Positions 22,826 to 32,432 of a stretch of 64,000 nt of DNA are shown here, piece by piece. The stretch spans positions 186,001 through 250,000 of the forward strand of contig UBQX01000021.1 of the NCBI GenBank assembly GCA_900467685.1. The letters are read 5' to 3'. Under the pieces are notes generated by a model. That model was not told the origin of the DNA and did not search any database. It was given only the letters and a program-made list of their open reading frames with translations. The position numbers and the translations under genes are program-made. The DNA is from Hyphomicrobiales bacterium (GTDB lineage Bacteria; Pseudomonadota; Alphaproteobacteria; Rhizobiales; Rhizobiaceae). Each line of letters starts with the position of its first letter. Position 1 is the first letter of the stretch.

Positions 22826-23590
22826 TCAGCCGCGCCGGGAGGATTTCCAGGCAATGTACTGGTTGATCGTGTCCGAGGCGATCTTCGACATGACGTTCGG
22901 CGAAACGTTGGCCCAGGGGTCGGCGGATTTGCCGGCCAGCTTCTCCTGGCCCTGCAGGCGGGTGAGGCGGGCACCGGAGGCGTCGAGCACGTCCCAGACA
23001 TAGGTGATCGTCGTGCCGCCGCCGTCATCGAAGGCGGAGAAATAGCCCTTGAGCATGTGCTCGGCGGAATTGTCGGATGAAGGCTTGATGGAAATGCCGC
23101 GCGACGATGCATTGGCGGCGAGATCGCGCGAAAGCGGCGTCACGGCGGAAATGGGCGCGCCGATGATCGGCAGGAAGCGGATCGACCCACCCGCGACGCT
23201 GTTTTCGCCGGCCGGCAGAGTGCCGAGCACGCCGGGCGCCTGGGGCTGGCCGGAGGCCTGATAGATCGACTTCTGAGTCGCGGAAACGCCGCCGGGCGTG
23301 CCGAGCATGGGGCTTCGCGGACCCGTCTGCTCCGGCATGGGCTGCTGGTCGCTGTTCGCGGTCGTCGCTGTCTGTGGAAACTGCGTCTGCTGGCTGCCTA
23401 TGTTGCGGTTCTCTTCCGCTGCCAGGCTCGTCTGCTCCGGCGAGTCGAGGGCAGGCGGTGAGGCCTGTGTCGTCGCCGTCTTCGAACCGGGATCACCGAC
23501 AGGCTCCGGCGGTGTGAGGCTCGGCGTGGTACAGGCGCACAGGAACAGTAGCGCGGCGGTCGCCAGCACTGATGCGAGAAGCTGCCGCAT
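22826..23590 (-). CDS. Predicted outer-membrane or periplasmic lipoprotein of unknown function
   Basis: A 254-residue protein with a lipoprotein signal peptide: MRQLLASVLATAALLFLCAC, with the lipobox LCAC placing lipidated Cys at about residue 20. Residues 25-120 are rich in Pro, Thr, Gln and Ser and are likely disordered, and the C-terminal 130 residues look folded (IRFLPIIGAPISAVTPLSRD and TTITYVWDVLDASGARL). The ATG at 23590 follows AGGAGG. I recognise no family for the folded part. The lgt gene needed to lipidate it lies about 4 kb away in the same gene run. Confidence 0.82.
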   Translation of the reverse strand: MRQLLASVLATAALLFLCACTTPSLTPPEPVGDPGSKTATTQASPPALDSPEQTSLAAEENRNIGSQQTQFPQTATTANSDQQPMPEQTGPRSPMLGTPGGVSATQKSIYQASGQPQAPGVLGTLPAGENSVAGGSIRFLPIIGAPISAVTPLSRDLAANASSRGISIKPSSDNSAEHMLKGYFSAFDDGGGTTITYVWDVLDASGARLTRLQGQEKLAGKSADPWANVSPNVMSKIASDTINQYIAWKSSRRG

Positions 23591-23696
23591 CCTGTTCCGT
23601 CCTCCTGTGGGTTCAGGTCGAGTCCAGGCAACATTAGCGGTTGCCCGAAACAGCATGTCAATGATTCGAAGGCGGTCCGGCCCGGTTCTCAACCAC

Positions 23697-24848
23697 TCAG
23701 GCCGTCAGAAGCGTGAGCGGATGGCGCGACAGCGGCTTCGGTGCGTCTTCCGTCGTGAGATAGGTCTGGCCGAGCGTCATGGCAAAGCCCGACTCGGAAT
23801 CCATGATCACCATATGCACGAAGAGCGTCATGCCGGGCGCGATCTCCTGCGGATTGCCGGCATGGAACATCTGGTGCTCCATCCATGACGGGGAGAAGCG
23901 GGCGCCGAGTGAATAGCCGCAGGCGTTCAGCCTGTGTCGCGCCAGGCCGCGCTCGTCCATGATGCGGGCATGGACATCGAAGACGGTCCCGAAGGTGTTG
24001 CCGGGTCGAAGCACGAGTTCGATGGCCTCGATCGCCTCGCGGCAGGCTTCGAAGAGTTCAATCTGCCGCGGCTCCGGCGCGCCGATGACGATCGTGCGCA
24101 TCATGGCGGCATGATAGTGCGCGGACACGCCGGCCCATTCCAGAGTCAGCTGGTCGCGCTCGGTAAGCGTGCGGCGGCCCGACTTGTAGCGGACCAGCAA
24201 TGCGTCGGCCCCAGAGCCGATGATGAACTCGTTGGCGGGATAGTCGCCGCCGCCGGCGAGGATCGCGCCCTGCATGGCGGCGAGAATCTCGGCCTCGTTC
24301 GCGCCTGCCTTCGTGAGGCGGATGGCCTCGTCCAGCGCGAGGTCCGCCAGGCGGGCGGCTTCTGTCGTGCAGGCGATTTCCGCCTCGCTCTTGATGAGCC
24401 TCAGCGTGCTGACCAGCAGCGAGGCATCGATGATCTCGCAGAAGTTCATTAGCTGCCGGTCGATGAGATGGGCCGTCCGGCCCGTCATGCCGTGCGTATC
24501 GTATTCGACGCCGACGCGGGCGCCGAGGAGATCAAGCTCGTTGAGCAGTTCCTTGAGATCGACGGACGGATCGGCATTGGCGCGGTCCACCCAGATGCGG
24601 ATGTCGGAAATGTTGGAGGTGTGGCGGGCCTGGCGCAGGTCGGCCGAGCGCGTCAGCAAAACCTTCGTTCCGTCCGCCTTCACGACGAGGGTCTGGAAGA
24701 AGCAGTAGCCGAACGTGTCGTAGCCTGTGAGCCAGTACATGCTTTCCTGCGCGAAGAGCAGGACGGCGTCGAGCTTTTCCTCGCGCAGACGGGCCGTCAG
24801 GCGGTCCATCCTCTGGATGTATTCCCGTTCGGAAAAATGCATCGCCAT
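23697..24848 (-). CDS. M24-fold (creatinase/prolidase-like) hydrolase without the metal ligands
   Basis: A 383-residue protein with the creatinase-type N-terminal domain (about 1-140) and a pita-bread C-terminal domain. In metal-dependent M24 peptidases five residues (D, D, H, E, E) bind two metals. Here the first D becomes E in TLEWAGVSAHYH, the second D becomes A in HAAMMRT, the GHGIG histidine becomes Y in CGYSLG, the fourth-ligand segment reads LFVHMVI, and the last lacks Glu. A metal-free mechanism, as in creatinase, fits better than aminopeptidase P. Ectoine hydrolase-like activity is also possible. AGGA before the ATG at 24848 supports the start. The substrate is unknown. Confidence 0.8.
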   Translation of the reverse strand: MAMHFSEREYIQRMDRLTARLREEKLDAVLLFAQESMYWLTGYDTFGYCFFQTLVVKADGTKVLLTRSADLRQARHTSNISDIRIWVDRANADPSVDLKELLNELDLLGARVGVEYDTHGMTGRTAHLIDRQLMNFCEIIDASLLVSTLRLIKSEAEIACTTEAARLADLALDEAIRLTKAGANEAEILAAMQGAILAGGGDYPANEFIIGSGADALLVRYKSGRRTLTERDQLTLEWAGVSAHYHAAMMRTIVIGAPEPRQIELFEACREAIEAIELVLRPGNTFGTVFDVHARIMDERGLARHRLNACGYSLGARFSPSWMEHQMFHAGNPQEIAPGMTLFVHMVIMDSESGFAMTLGQTYLTTEDAPKPLSRHPLTLLTA

Positions 24849-24878
24849 GGTCTTGTCCTCCCGTTTGGTGTCGGTGGT

Positions 24879-25676
24879 TCAGGCCGCTCGGTTGAGCATG
24901 ATCGCGGAAATCTGACGACCGTAATCCGGCTCCTTGCGGTGCGTCGTTCGCCGGTAGGAATAGAAGCGTTCCTCGTCGGGATAGGTGCAATGGCCAGTCA
25001 TGGCGGCGTTGACGCCGGCGGATTGAAGGCGTGCGACGGTCATGCCCTGCAAGTCGAACATGGAATGATCCACATTGACCGACGGCGTGAAATGACGGGC
25101 GTAACCCTCGTCAACGGCCAGGAAACGTTCGACGAATTCGGGACCGACCTCGTAGTTGGCGGCGCTGATCGACGGGCCGAGAACCGCGGTGATGCTCTCC
25201 CGCTTGGCGCCGAGTGCGATCATCGCGTCGATCGTGCTTTCGAGAACGCCATAGAGCGCACCCTTCCAGCCGGCATGGGCAGCGCCGATCACTCGGTTCG
25301 AGGCATCTGCGAAGAGGATGGGGCCGCAATCGGCAGCTAGAACGCCCAGTACGATGCCGGGGGTCGCGGTGACGAGCGCGTCGGCTTCAGGTCGCTCACC
25401 GTGATACGGTTCCGTCACCGTGAAGACGTTGGGGGAGTGGATCTGGTGGACGGTCGCCAGCTTCTCGATGGACGCACCGAACCATGAAGCGACGCGGGCA
25501 CGATTCTCGATCACACGCTGCGGCGTATCGCGTGAGCCGAGGCCGACATTGAGGCCGGCATAAATGCCTTCCGAGACGCCACCCTGTCGGGTGAAGTAGC
25601 CGTGGCGGATCACGTCGCCGGAGGCCTTCTCCAGCACATCGCTCACAATCGGGCTCAGGCCTGCGGGGATGTCCAT
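24879..25676 (-). CDS. pgeF: PgeF/YfiH-family peptidoglycan-editing or purine-active multicopper-like protein
   Basis: A 265-residue protein of the laccase-domain (DUF152) family. The zinc-site motifs are visible: VHQIHSPNVF (His), AADCGPILF (Cys) and HAGWKGA (His). Members have been described as acting on peptidoglycan precursors misincorporating D-Ser (PgeF) and as purine nucleoside phosphorylase/adenosine deaminase enzymes; the sequence cannot decide. The ATG at 25676 follows GGGAGA; upstream frames are open but unlikely. It follows midA by 98 bases in the lgt-midA-pgeF run. Confidence 0.88.
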   Translation of the reverse strand: MDIPAGLSPIVSDVLEKASGDVIRHGYFTRQGGVSEGIYAGLNVGLGSRDTPQRVIENRARVASWFGASIEKLATVHQIHSPNVFTVTEPYHGERPEADALVTATPGIVLGVLAADCGPILFADASNRVIGAAHAGWKGALYGVLESTIDAMIALGAKRESITAVLGPSISAANYEVGPEFVERFLAVDEGYARHFTPSVNVDHSMFDLQGMTVARLQSAGVNAAMTGHCTYPDEERFYSYRRTTHRKEPDYGRQISAIMLNRAA

Positions 25677-25774
25677 GGTCTTGTCTCCCGTTGTCGCGCC
25701 CTTGGTCAAAGGCATCCGCGCGTCAACGCGGAACGCCTGATCGAGGCGGATGTTGCAAACTGCGGATGGGTCTG

Positions 25775-26902
25775 TCAATCGCCTGACGGGTCGCTGGCAC
25801 TGGGCCGGCGGGCGATGAAGGGTTCGAGTTCTACATGGCTGGAGGAAACGGCCAGAACCTTGAAGAGTTCCCCCATCTTGCCAGCACCTGCGCCTACAAG
25901 GCGATCGACCGCGATGGCGATCTCCTCTGCGGCAAGGGCTTCCTTGCCACGCGAAAGCGCTTCGGCACGCTCGTAGATGCCAAGTCCTGCCAGGAAATCG
26001 CCCTGGTGCATGACGCCGTTGACATGCAGGCCGGAGAGATGCGCCGTCTTTGCCAAGGCCTCGAAATCGACATGACTTGTGAGATCGGCTTCGCCCGGAT
26101 GGGCAAGCGGCGGATCGAACTGGTGGGCGCGGATTGCCTGCAGCGTGTCGCCATAGCCCGATGCGACATGGCCGTAATCGATGATCAGCGCCGAGCCGCC
26201 GCCGTCGAGAAGGCGCTGGCAGAGCGCCTGCATGACCGCAAGGCGGGCAGGGGCAAATTCGGCTATCGCACCCATGGGCTGGAGGCCCGGCGGGCCGGGC
26301 AGAAGGGCAGGGTCGACACCAGCAATGCCGGCCGCGAAGGTGAGGTTGCCATCGACATCGAGGCCGACCATCCGTTCGCGAAAACCGGTCGGCGTCTTCA
26401 CAAACTGGCGGATCGGGATCGCGTCGAAGAGTTCGTTGGCGGCCAGCAGCAGAGGACCGGGCGGGATGCCGTCGAAACCGTCATGCCAGGTGATCTTCCA
26501 CTTGTCGGCTACCAGCGTTTGCGCCTGCACCTTGCGCAGCCGCTCGCTCGTTTCGATCAGGTGGATCTGTGCTGCCTCGAACATGTCGGGGGCGAGCTTC
26601 TTCACGACGCGCACGATGTCGGCCATCATCGTGCCGCGGCCTGGGCCGATCTCAGCGAGGTGGAATTCCGGCGGTGCGCCATGCGCCTTCCAGGCCTGGA
26701 CGAGGAAGATGCCGACCATTTCGCCGAAGAGCTGGCTGATCTCCGGTGCTGTGGTGAAATCGCCCGCGGCGCCAAAGGGCTCGCGCGTCTTGTAATAGCC
26801 GTGTTCGGGATCGGCGAGGCAGAGCGCGAAATAATCCGTCACGCTGATCGGCCCGTTGGCCCGGATGAAGGTCCTGATCTTTTCCGCAAGCGGCGTGGTC
26901 AT
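25775..26902 (-). CDS. MidA/NDUFAF7-family SAM-dependent methyltransferase
   Basis: A 375-residue protein with the SAM-binding motif [15 protein letters not shown], preceded by the family N-terminal [21 protein letters not shown] and [23 protein letters not shown], and the [13 protein letters not shown] segment. In mitochondria the homologue methylates an arginine of complex I subunit NDUFS2; in bacteria the target is unproven. The ATG at 26902 overlaps the lgt stop (26899) by four bases, so translation is coupled. This gene pair is conserved in Rhizobiales. Confidence 0.92.
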   Translation of the reverse strand: MTTPLAEKIRTFIRANGPISVTDYFALCLADPEHGYYKTREPFGAAGDFTTAPEISQLFGEMVGIFLVQAWKAHGAPPEFHLAEIGPGRGTMMADIVRVVKKLAPDMFEAAQIHLIETSERLRKVQAQTLVADKWKITWHDGFDGIPPGPLLLAANELFDAIPIRQFVKTPTGFRERMVGLDVDGNLTFAAGIAGVDPALLPGPPGLQPMGAIAEFAPARLAVMQALCQRLLDGGGSALIIDYGHVASGYGDTLQAIRAHQFDPPLAHPGEADLTSHVDFEALAKTAHLSGLHVNGVMHQGDFLAGLGIYERAEALSRGKEALAAEEIAIAVDRLVGAGAGKMGELFKVLAVSSSHVELEPFIARRPSASDPSGD

Positions 26903-27765
26903 GGCGCGGCAGTTTCCGGGTTGGGCAGACGCGTGGCGGCGCGGCGCGCGCGCCACATGGCCCAAAGGCCGGCAGCAACCATCGGCAGCGAGAGCAGCAT
27001 GCCCATGGTCAGCCAGCCGCCAAGAAGATAGCCAAGCTGTGCATCCGGCTCGCGGAAGAATTCAGCCGTGATGCGGCTCAAGCCATAGCCGCAGACGAAG
27101 ACGCCGGTGATGAAGCCGGGGACTTTGAGCAGCTTCGGGCCATAGGCCAACAGGCTCAACACGGAGACCAGCACGATACCTTCAAGGCCCGCTTCGTAAA
27201 GCTGGCTCGGATGGCGCGCGAAGGGGCCTCCTGTCGGGAAAACAACGGCCCATGGCACGTCGGTGATGCGGCCCCAGAGTTCGCCGTTGATGAAATTGGC
27301 GACACGCACGATACCGAGCCCGATCGGGGCGACGATGGAGACGATGTCGAACAGGCTCCAGACGGCAATCTTGTGCGCGCGCGCAAAGAGGATCATGGCG
27401 ATCGTCGTGCCGAGAAAGCCGCCATGGAAAGACATGCCGCCGTCATAGACGCGGAAGAAGCGCAGCGGATCGGCGATGATGTTCGGCAGGTCGTAGAAGA
27501 GCGCATAGCCCACGCGCCCGCCGACAACGATGCCGATGGCGGCATAGAGGACGAAGTCGTCGAGCTGCTGGGCGTTGAGCGGAGCCTGGCCGCCGCGCCA
27601 CAGGCTGCCATTGGCGATCAGCCGGCGGGCATAGAACCAGCCGAGCATGATGGAAACGACATAGCCGATGCCATACCAATGCACCTTCAGCGGCCCGATT
27701 TCGAAGGCAACCGGGTTGAAGCCGGGAAAGGCGATGGCCGCCATGGTGATGAGTTCGCTATGCAA
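26899..27765 (-). CDS. lgt: Prolipoprotein diacylglyceryl transferase
   Basis: A 288-residue inner-membrane enzyme that moves diacylglyceryl from phosphatidylglycerol to the lipobox cysteine of prolipoproteins. About seven hydrophobic helices are visible, and [10 protein letters not shown] contains the catalytic-site His; [11 protein letters not shown] and [11 protein letters not shown] are further family motifs. The start at 27765 and an in-frame ATG at 27744 are both possible; neither has a strong ribosome site. It is first in the run lgt-midA-pgeF. Confidence 0.95.
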   Translation of the reverse strand: MHSELITMAAIAFPGFNPVAFEIGPLKVHWYGIGYVVSIMLGWFYARRLIANGSLWRGGQAPLNAQQLDDFVLYAAIGIVVGGRVGYALFYDLPNIIADPLRFFRVYDGGMSFHGGFLGTTIAMILFARAHKIAVWSLFDIVSIVAPIGLGIVRVANFINGELWGRITDVPWAVVFPTGGPFARHPSQLYEAGLEGIVLVSVLSLLAYGPKLLKVPGFITGVFVCGYGLSRITAEFFREPDAQLGYLLGGWLTMGMLLSLPMVAAGLWAMWRARRAATRLPNPETAAP

Positions 27766-27966
27766 TCTGGTGCTGCCCCACTGTTTCGCGCCGGAAAATG
27801 AAGGGTGAAAGGGGCAGGGTCAAGGCGATTTTTCTTCCCCTTGGTAAACCCGGCAGCACTTCGCCAAACGTGTGCCGAAGTCCGTCGCGATTGTGCTTGC
27901 ATAAGACCGCGCGACGACCTACCTCAGTTTCAGAATGTTCATGTCCGAAAGGCAAGGGAGACGATC

Positions 27967-28227
27967 ATGTCCACGGGACCGAACCGCATTTTTGACGATT
28001 TCGCCAAGCTGATGACGGACGCCGCAGGCGCTGCGCAGGGCTTGCGGCAGGAAGCCGAGACCGCGTTTCGCGCCCAGGCCGAGCGTTTCATGAACACGAT
28101 GGACCTCGTCAAGCGCGAAGAGTTCGAGGCCGTCCGCGAGATGGCGGTGAAGGCGCGGGAAGAAAACGATGCGCTGGCCGCACGGATCGCCGAGCTTGAG
28201 GCAAAGCTGGCGGCGAAGAAGGGCTGA
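27967..28227 (+). CDS. ubiK: UbiK/BMFP-family accessory factor
   Basis: An 86-residue cytoplasmic protein with an amphipathic N-terminal helix and a long coiled coil ending ALAARIAELEAKLAAKKG, the form of the YqiC/UbiK family that helps ubiquinone synthesis and can trimerise with membrane-fusion ability. The ATG at 27967 follows AAGGGAG. It is divergent from lgt and is followed by a strong terminator, so it is a single-gene unit. The ubiquinone link is by family only. Confidence 0.87.
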   Translation: MSTGPNRIFDDFAKLMTDAAGAAQGLRQEAETAFRAQAERFMNTMDLVKREEFEAVREMAVKAREENDALAARIAELEAKLAAKKG

Positions 28228-28267
28228 TCGCTCCCTTCGGTCTTTATGTTGATTCTCAATGAGTACA

Positions 28268-28294
28268 GGGGTCTCGTCTGGCGAGGCCCCTTTT
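28268..28294 (+). terminator. Intrinsic terminator of ubiK
   Basis: A nine-base stem (GGGGTCTCG with CGAGGCCCC) around a five-base loop is followed by four T, a G and six T, about 40 bases after the ubiK stop. Confidence 0.9.
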
Positions 28295-28301
28295 GTTTTT
28301 T

Positions 28302-28705
28302 CCCCTGTTGCGAGTCCTGCCCTGTGCATGAATCACCGGCTTTTCGCAGGTGCATTCATCGCCCTCCCGTTCAACCGAATTTTTTCGGAAATTTTCTCCA
28401 CCTGTGGATTCGACCGAAAAATCATTGTCGCAGAGTCGGTTATGCCTTTGCGATCAAGCGGCTCCTAAAGCAGGCTGGCGCTTTCTGCTGTCGAAAGCCG
28501 TTGCGGCGGGGGTGGCGGGAGCGGGCCGTCGCTATAGACTGATTTTCAACGACGATTCGAAGCGGCGCAAGTTTCGGGCAGGACGACGCGCCTAGCCTTT
28601 TTACCGCATAGGATCGTTTCATCTTTGTATCTGGCGTGTGGAGCGAGTTTGGCGAGTGTGTGCTTGTCGCCGAACCGTTTGCGGGTCCGATGGAGAACAT
28701 GCCGA
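28302..28705. other. Gene-free region between ubiK and the YbjN-like gene
   Basis: About 400 bases with no convincing gene in any frame and no tRNA-like fold. It should hold the promoter of the downstream ybjN-like/proC/csaA run. A ribosome site (GGAG) is at its end. No clear operator was seen. Confidence 0.4.
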
Positions 28706-29206
28706 ATGAGCCTTATAGACGTGCAGATCGCGCGCCAGTCGAACCCGGTCGACATGATCGAGTTTGTTGCCGCCAACAATGACTGGACCTTCGAACGGTC
28801 CGGCGAGGACGAGATTTCGATGTCCGTGGGCGGCCGCTGGGCCGACTACAATGTGTCCTTCTCCTGGATGGAGGATTTCGAGGCGCTGCATCTGGCCTGT
28901 GCCTTCGATCTGAGGGTGCCGCAGAGCCGCGTCAACGAAGTGATCCGGCTGCTGTCCATCGTCAATGGACAGGTCCTGATGGGTCATTTCGACATCTGGC
29001 GCCATGAAGATGCGATCATCTTCCGCCAGTCGCTGCTGCTTGCCGGCGGGGCCGAGCCGACCGACCGTCAGGTCGAGGTTCTCCTGTCGAATGCGCTTGA
29101 TAGCTGCGAGGCCTATTTCCAGGCCTTCCAGTTTGTCGTCTGGTCCGGCATGGATGCGCAGGAGGCGGTCGACGCCGTCCTGTTCGAAACGGCCGGAGAA
29201 GCCTGA
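28706..29206 (+). CDS. YbjN-family protein, type III secretion chaperone-like fold
   Basis: A 166-residue acidic cytoplasmic protein. LLSIVNGQVLMGHFDIW and the final VDAVLFETAGEA match the YbjN domain layout, whose fold resembles type III secretion chaperones. A GGAG ten bases before the ATG at 28706 sets the start. It ends three bases before proC and so forms an operon with it. YbjN-type proteins affect stress response and motility in enterobacteria; the role here is unknown. Confidence 0.82.
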   Translation: MSLIDVQIARQSNPVDMIEFVAANNDWTFERSGEDEISMSVGGRWADYNVSFSWMEDFEALHLACAFDLRVPQSRVNEVIRLLSIVNGQVLMGHFDIWRHEDAIIFRQSLLLAGGAEPTDRQVEVLLSNALDSCEAYFQAFQFVVWSGMDAQEAVDAVLFETAGEA

Positions 29207-29209
29207 GAC

Positions 29210-30022
29210 ATGGCCTCTACAAAAAAGATCGTTCTTCTCGGTGCGGGCAATATGGGCGGGGCTATGCTCGCCGGCTGGCTGAAAAGCGGTATTGCCGGTT
29301 CGTCGATCCTCATCCTCGATCCGAAAGTCTCCGATGCGATGGCCGCTCAGGCTGCCGAGCATGGCGTCGAGATTGCCGCTGCGCCGCCTGAAGGCATGAA
29401 GGCGGAGATCATCTTCCTTGCTGTCAAGCCGCAGATCATGGATGTGGCTTTGCCGCCGGTGAAGAGCCTTGTCGGGCCTGACACGGTTGTCGTGTCGATT
29501 GCTGCGGGCAAGACGCTTTCCTTTATCGAAGGCCATCTTGGCGCCGGCGCCTTCGTGCGCGCCATGCCGAACACGCCGGCCATGGTCGGCCGTGGCGTGA
29601 CTGGCGCTTTTGCGAATGCGGCTGTCACGGCTGCGCAAAAGGCTGCGGTGCACGAACTGCTGAAGGTCAGCGGTCCGGTCGAATGGGTTTCATCGGAAGC
29701 GGATATCGATGCCGTCACGGCGCTGTCGGGCAGCGGCCCGGCCTATGTTTTCTATCTCGTCGAGTGCATGGCTGAGGCAGGCCGAAAACTCGGTCTGCCG
29801 GCGGACCTCGCCATGCGTCTTGCTCGAGAAACAGTCTCGGGGGCTGGTGAACTCCTACACCAGTCCCCCGAGGATGCTTCGCGACTGCGCATCAATGTGA
29901 CGTCACCGGGCGGCACGACGGCGGCGGCCCTTTCGGTGTTGATGGCGGACGACGGCATGCAGCCGCTGTTTGATGCAGCGATTGCCGCGGCGCGCAAGCG
30001 GGCGCAGGAATTGGCGAATTGA
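29210..30022 (+). CDS. proC: Pyrroline-5-carboxylate reductase
   Basis: A 270-residue cytoplasmic enzyme making L-proline from pyrroline-5-carboxylate with NADPH. The N-terminal dinucleotide motif LLGAGNMGGAMLAGWL, the conserved MPNTPAMVGRG segment and the C-terminal signature ALSGSGPAYVFYLVECM and onward are all present. It starts four bases after the YbjN-like gene and overlaps the region of the next gene, fitting one operon. Confidence 0.96.
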   Translation: MASTKKIVLLGAGNMGGAMLAGWLKSGIAGSSILILDPKVSDAMAAQAAEHGVEIAAAPPEGMKAEIIFLAVKPQIMDVALPPVKSLVGPDTVVVSIAAGKTLSFIEGHLGAGAFVRAMPNTPAMVGRGVTGAFANAAVTAAQKAAVHELLKVSGPVEWVSSEADIDAVTALSGSGPAYVFYLVECMAEAGRKLGLPADLAMRLARETVSGAGELLHQSPEDASRLRINVTSPGGTTAAALSVLMADDGMQPLFDAAIAAARKRAQELAN

Positions 30023-30033
30023 GCGGACCTGCC

Positions 30034-30375
30034 ATGACCGATACGATCACCTATGCCGATTTCGAGAAGGTCGATATCCGTCTCGGCACGATCGTCGAAG
30101 CTGAGCCGTTTCCACAGGCGCGCAAACCGGCGATCAAGCTGGTAATCGACTTCGGCCCGGAAATCGGACTGAAAAAGTCGTCGGCGCAGATCACGGTGCA
30201 TTACGCGCCCGAGACGCTTCTCGGTCGGCGCGTGCTTGGCGTCGTCAACTTTCCGCCGCGCCAGATCGGACCCTTCATGTCGGAAGTGCTGACACTCGGC
30301 TTTGCAGACGCAGAGGGTGCGATCGTCCTGGCCGGCGTTGAACTTCCCGTGCCCGACGGGGCAAAGCTCTGCTGA
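30034..30375 (+). CDS. csaA: CsaA-like tRNA-binding domain protein
   Basis: A 113-residue protein with a single EMAP/tRNA_bind OB-fold: ITYADFEKVDIRLGTIVEAE, then KLVIDFG, and a tail ending LPVPDGAKLC. Length matches CsaA, a dimeric protein with chaperone-like and tRNA-binding activity. The ATG at 30034 is preferred over an in-frame TTG at 30019, which lies inside the proC stop region. It follows proC in the same operon. Confidence 0.88.
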   Translation: MTDTITYADFEKVDIRLGTIVEAEPFPQARKPAIKLVIDFGPEIGLKKSSAQITVHYAPETLLGRRVLGVVNFPPRQIGPFMSEVLTLGFADAEGAIVLAGVELPVPDGAKLC

Positions 30376-30460
30376 TCACATTTCTACGGCTGTGCACGGC
30401 ACGCCGTTTTTTGCCCCAATCGGGGCGTAGGCCTGATTCCATGTCTTGAGGGGAACAGCC

Positions 30461-31018
30461 ATGGTACTCGATCAGAATTTCCGCGTGAGCTGCCTGCCGC
30501 GCGCCCGCGAGGTGGCGGAGGCCTGGCGCGCGACGCATGTCGTATCGCTGATCGACCCGGAACTGCCGGACCATCTGGTGCCCGTCATCGGACGCGGCGA
30601 GCATATCGTGGCGCGGCTGCGAGACCAGGAGACGGCGGCCTTCACCACGCATTTTCCCGATCTCGTCATAAGCCTGTTCGAGACCGTCCGGCCCGCGGTC
30701 GAATTGCCCGACAGCCGCATTCTCGTCCACTGCCATGCCGGCGTCAGCCGCTCGACAGCCTTTGCCTTCTGCCTCATGGCGCACCGCGCAGGTGCAGGGC
30801 AGGAGGCGAAGGCCTTTGACGCCTTTCTCAAGATCGTCAACAAGCCTTGGCCCAACCGCCGAATCGTCGAAATCATCGACGCCCATCTCGGTCGTGGCGG
30901 CGCGCTGCTTGAGCCGCTTGATACGCTCCGTGCGCAGTATCCGAAGCGGATCGATGCCTGGCACCGCTACAATCTGCGCCGTCCCTATCCTGAACTGATG
31001 GGCGGCTACGGGCGGTAA
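30461..31018 (+). CDS. Dual-specificity/tyrosine phosphatase-like protein
   Basis: A 185-residue cytoplasmic protein with the CX5R phosphatase loop HCHAGVSRST near residue 100 and an upstream general-acid Asp candidate in the preceding helix. The catalytic Cys and Arg are both present. The ATG at 30461 follows GAGGGGA. The substrate is unknown. The gene has its own ribosome site 85 bases after csaA and is convergent with the histidine kinase gene. Confidence 0.85.
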   Translation: MVLDQNFRVSCLPRAREVAEAWRATHVVSLIDPELPDHLVPVIGRGEHIVARLRDQETAAFTTHFPDLVISLFETVRPAVELPDSRILVHCHAGVSRSTAFAFCLMAHRAGAGQEAKAFDAFLKIVNKPWPNRRIVEIIDAHLGRGGALLEPLDTLRAQYPKRIDAWHRYNLRRPYPELMGGYGR

Positions 31019-31022
31019 GCGT

Positions 31023-32426
31023 TTACGCCGGGATGCGGATGATGGCTCTCAGGCCTCCCATGGGGCTGTCATCCAGTGTGACATTGCCGCCGTGGGCCCG
31101 TGCCACGTCCCGGGCGATCGAGAGCCCTAAGCCCGTTCCGGACGCGTTGAGATTGCGGGCTTCGTCCAGCCGAAAGAAGGGTTTGAACACCTCGTCGCGC
31201 ATCGCAACCGGAATGCCGGGACCGTCGTCGTCCACGATGACGGTCAGCCATTTGGGGCCGTGATCGGCCCTGACGCGCACGTTTTCGGCATGGCGCCAGG
31301 CATTGGAAATGAGGTTCGAAAGCAGCCGGTTGAAGGCATTGGGCCGGACGCGGATTTCGTCGCGGCCTTCGATCTTGAAGGTGAAACCCTTGTTCTCCAG
31401 CTCGGCATGCATCTCGAGCCGCCGCATGACTTCGCTCAAATAGACCGTCCCGACATCCTCCTCGGCTTCCGAGCGGGCGAAGGCTAGGTAGCCTTCGAGC
31501 ATCGACTGCATGTCGCTGACGTCCTGGTGCAGCGGCTCCAGTTCCTTGTCGTCGCCGAGAAGGGCAAGCTGCAGCTTGAAGCGTGTGAGGATCGTGCGCA
31601 GGTCGTGGCTGACGCCCGAGAGCATGGCTGTGCGCTGTTCGACATGGCGCTCGATGCGTTCGCGCATGAGGATGAAGGCGAGGCTGGCCTTGCGGATTTC
31701 GTCCGCGCCGCGCGGCGCGAAATTTTCGGGCATCTTCTGGCCCTTGCCGAAGCTTTCCGCCGCCTTTGCAAGCGCCGTGATGGGGCGGATCTGACCACGG
31801 ATGAAGAGGACCGAAATGCCGATGAGGATCACCGAGGTGACTACCATCCAGACGATGAAGATGTGGGTGTTGGAGGCATAGGCGGAGGCGCGGGGGGCGA
31901 AGATGCGCAGCACGTCCTTGCCGACAAGAATACGGATCTCGATGATGCGGGAGTTGCCGACCGTGTCTATCCAGAAGGGACGCGCGACACGGCGCGCAAT
32001 CTCCTGGCTCAGGAAGTCGTCCAGCAGCGAGAAGAAGGGCTTCGGTCGCGGCGGCGGCAGCGTTCCGTTCTTTTCAATGGAGATGTCGAGTTCCAGTCGC
32101 TGGCTGGCGATGCGTTTCAGTTGGGCGAAATCGTCGTTCTGCGGATAGGTCTCCATGATGTCGATGATAGCGGAGATATCGCGCGTGACGGCGCTCGAAA
32201 GGCGCTCGGTCACCATATGCCAATGTCGTTCCATGAAGAGATAGGTCACCACACCCTGCAGGATGAACATGGGCAGGATGATGATCAGCAGCGAGCGGGC
32301 GAAGAGACCCGTCGGCAATTGCCGGCGCAGCCAGCGGATCGAGCGCTTCCAGCCGGACGAGGGCGCGCGATCGCGTTCCGGACGGATTGCGTCGAAACTA
32401 CTCGGCTTTGCCTCCGTTTCTGCCAT
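31023..32426 (-). CDS. EnvZ-type sensor histidine kinase of the petPR operon
   Basis: A 467-residue inner-membrane kinase. Two helices (about 43-65 and 185-210) flank a periplasmic domain with a proline-rich segment GTLPPPRPKPFF; HAMP follows. The H-box SHDLRTILTRF (His near residue 275) and ATP-binding N, G1 and G2 motifs (NLISNAWRHA, DDDGPGIP, GTGLGLSI) are intact. It begins six bases after the response-regulator stop, so it is the third gene of the marR-RR-HK unit. The cognate regulator is the adjacent RR; the signal is unknown. Confidence 0.92.
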   Translation of the reverse strand: MAETEAKPSSFDAIRPERDRAPSSGWKRSIRWLRRQLPTGLFARSLLIIILPMFILQGVVTYLFMERHWHMVTERLSSAVTRDISAIIDIMETYPQNDDFAQLKRIASQRLELDISIEKNGTLPPPRPKPFFSLLDDFLSQEIARRVARPFWIDTVGNSRIIEIRILVGKDVLRIFAPRASAYASNTHIFIVWMVVTSVILIGISVLFIRGQIRPITALAKAAESFGKGQKMPENFAPRGADEIRKASLAFILMRERIERHVEQRTAMLSGVSHDLRTILTRFKLQLALLGDDKELEPLHQDVSDMQSMLEGYLAFARSEAEEDVGTVYLSEVMRRLEMHAELENKGFTFKIEGRDEIRVRPNAFNRLLSNLISNAWRHAENVRVRADHGPKWLTVIVDDDGPGIPVAMRDEVFKPFFRLDEARNLNASGTGLGLSIARDVARAHGGNVTLDDSPMGGLRAIIRIPA

Positions 32427-32432
32427 GGGTCG

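Noticed and set aside
30407-30425. GCCCC/GGGGC hairpin with a nearby T run between csaA and the phosphatase
   Set aside because: The T run precedes the hairpin on the plus strand and becomes an A run after it on the minus strand, so it is not an intrinsic terminator in either direction.
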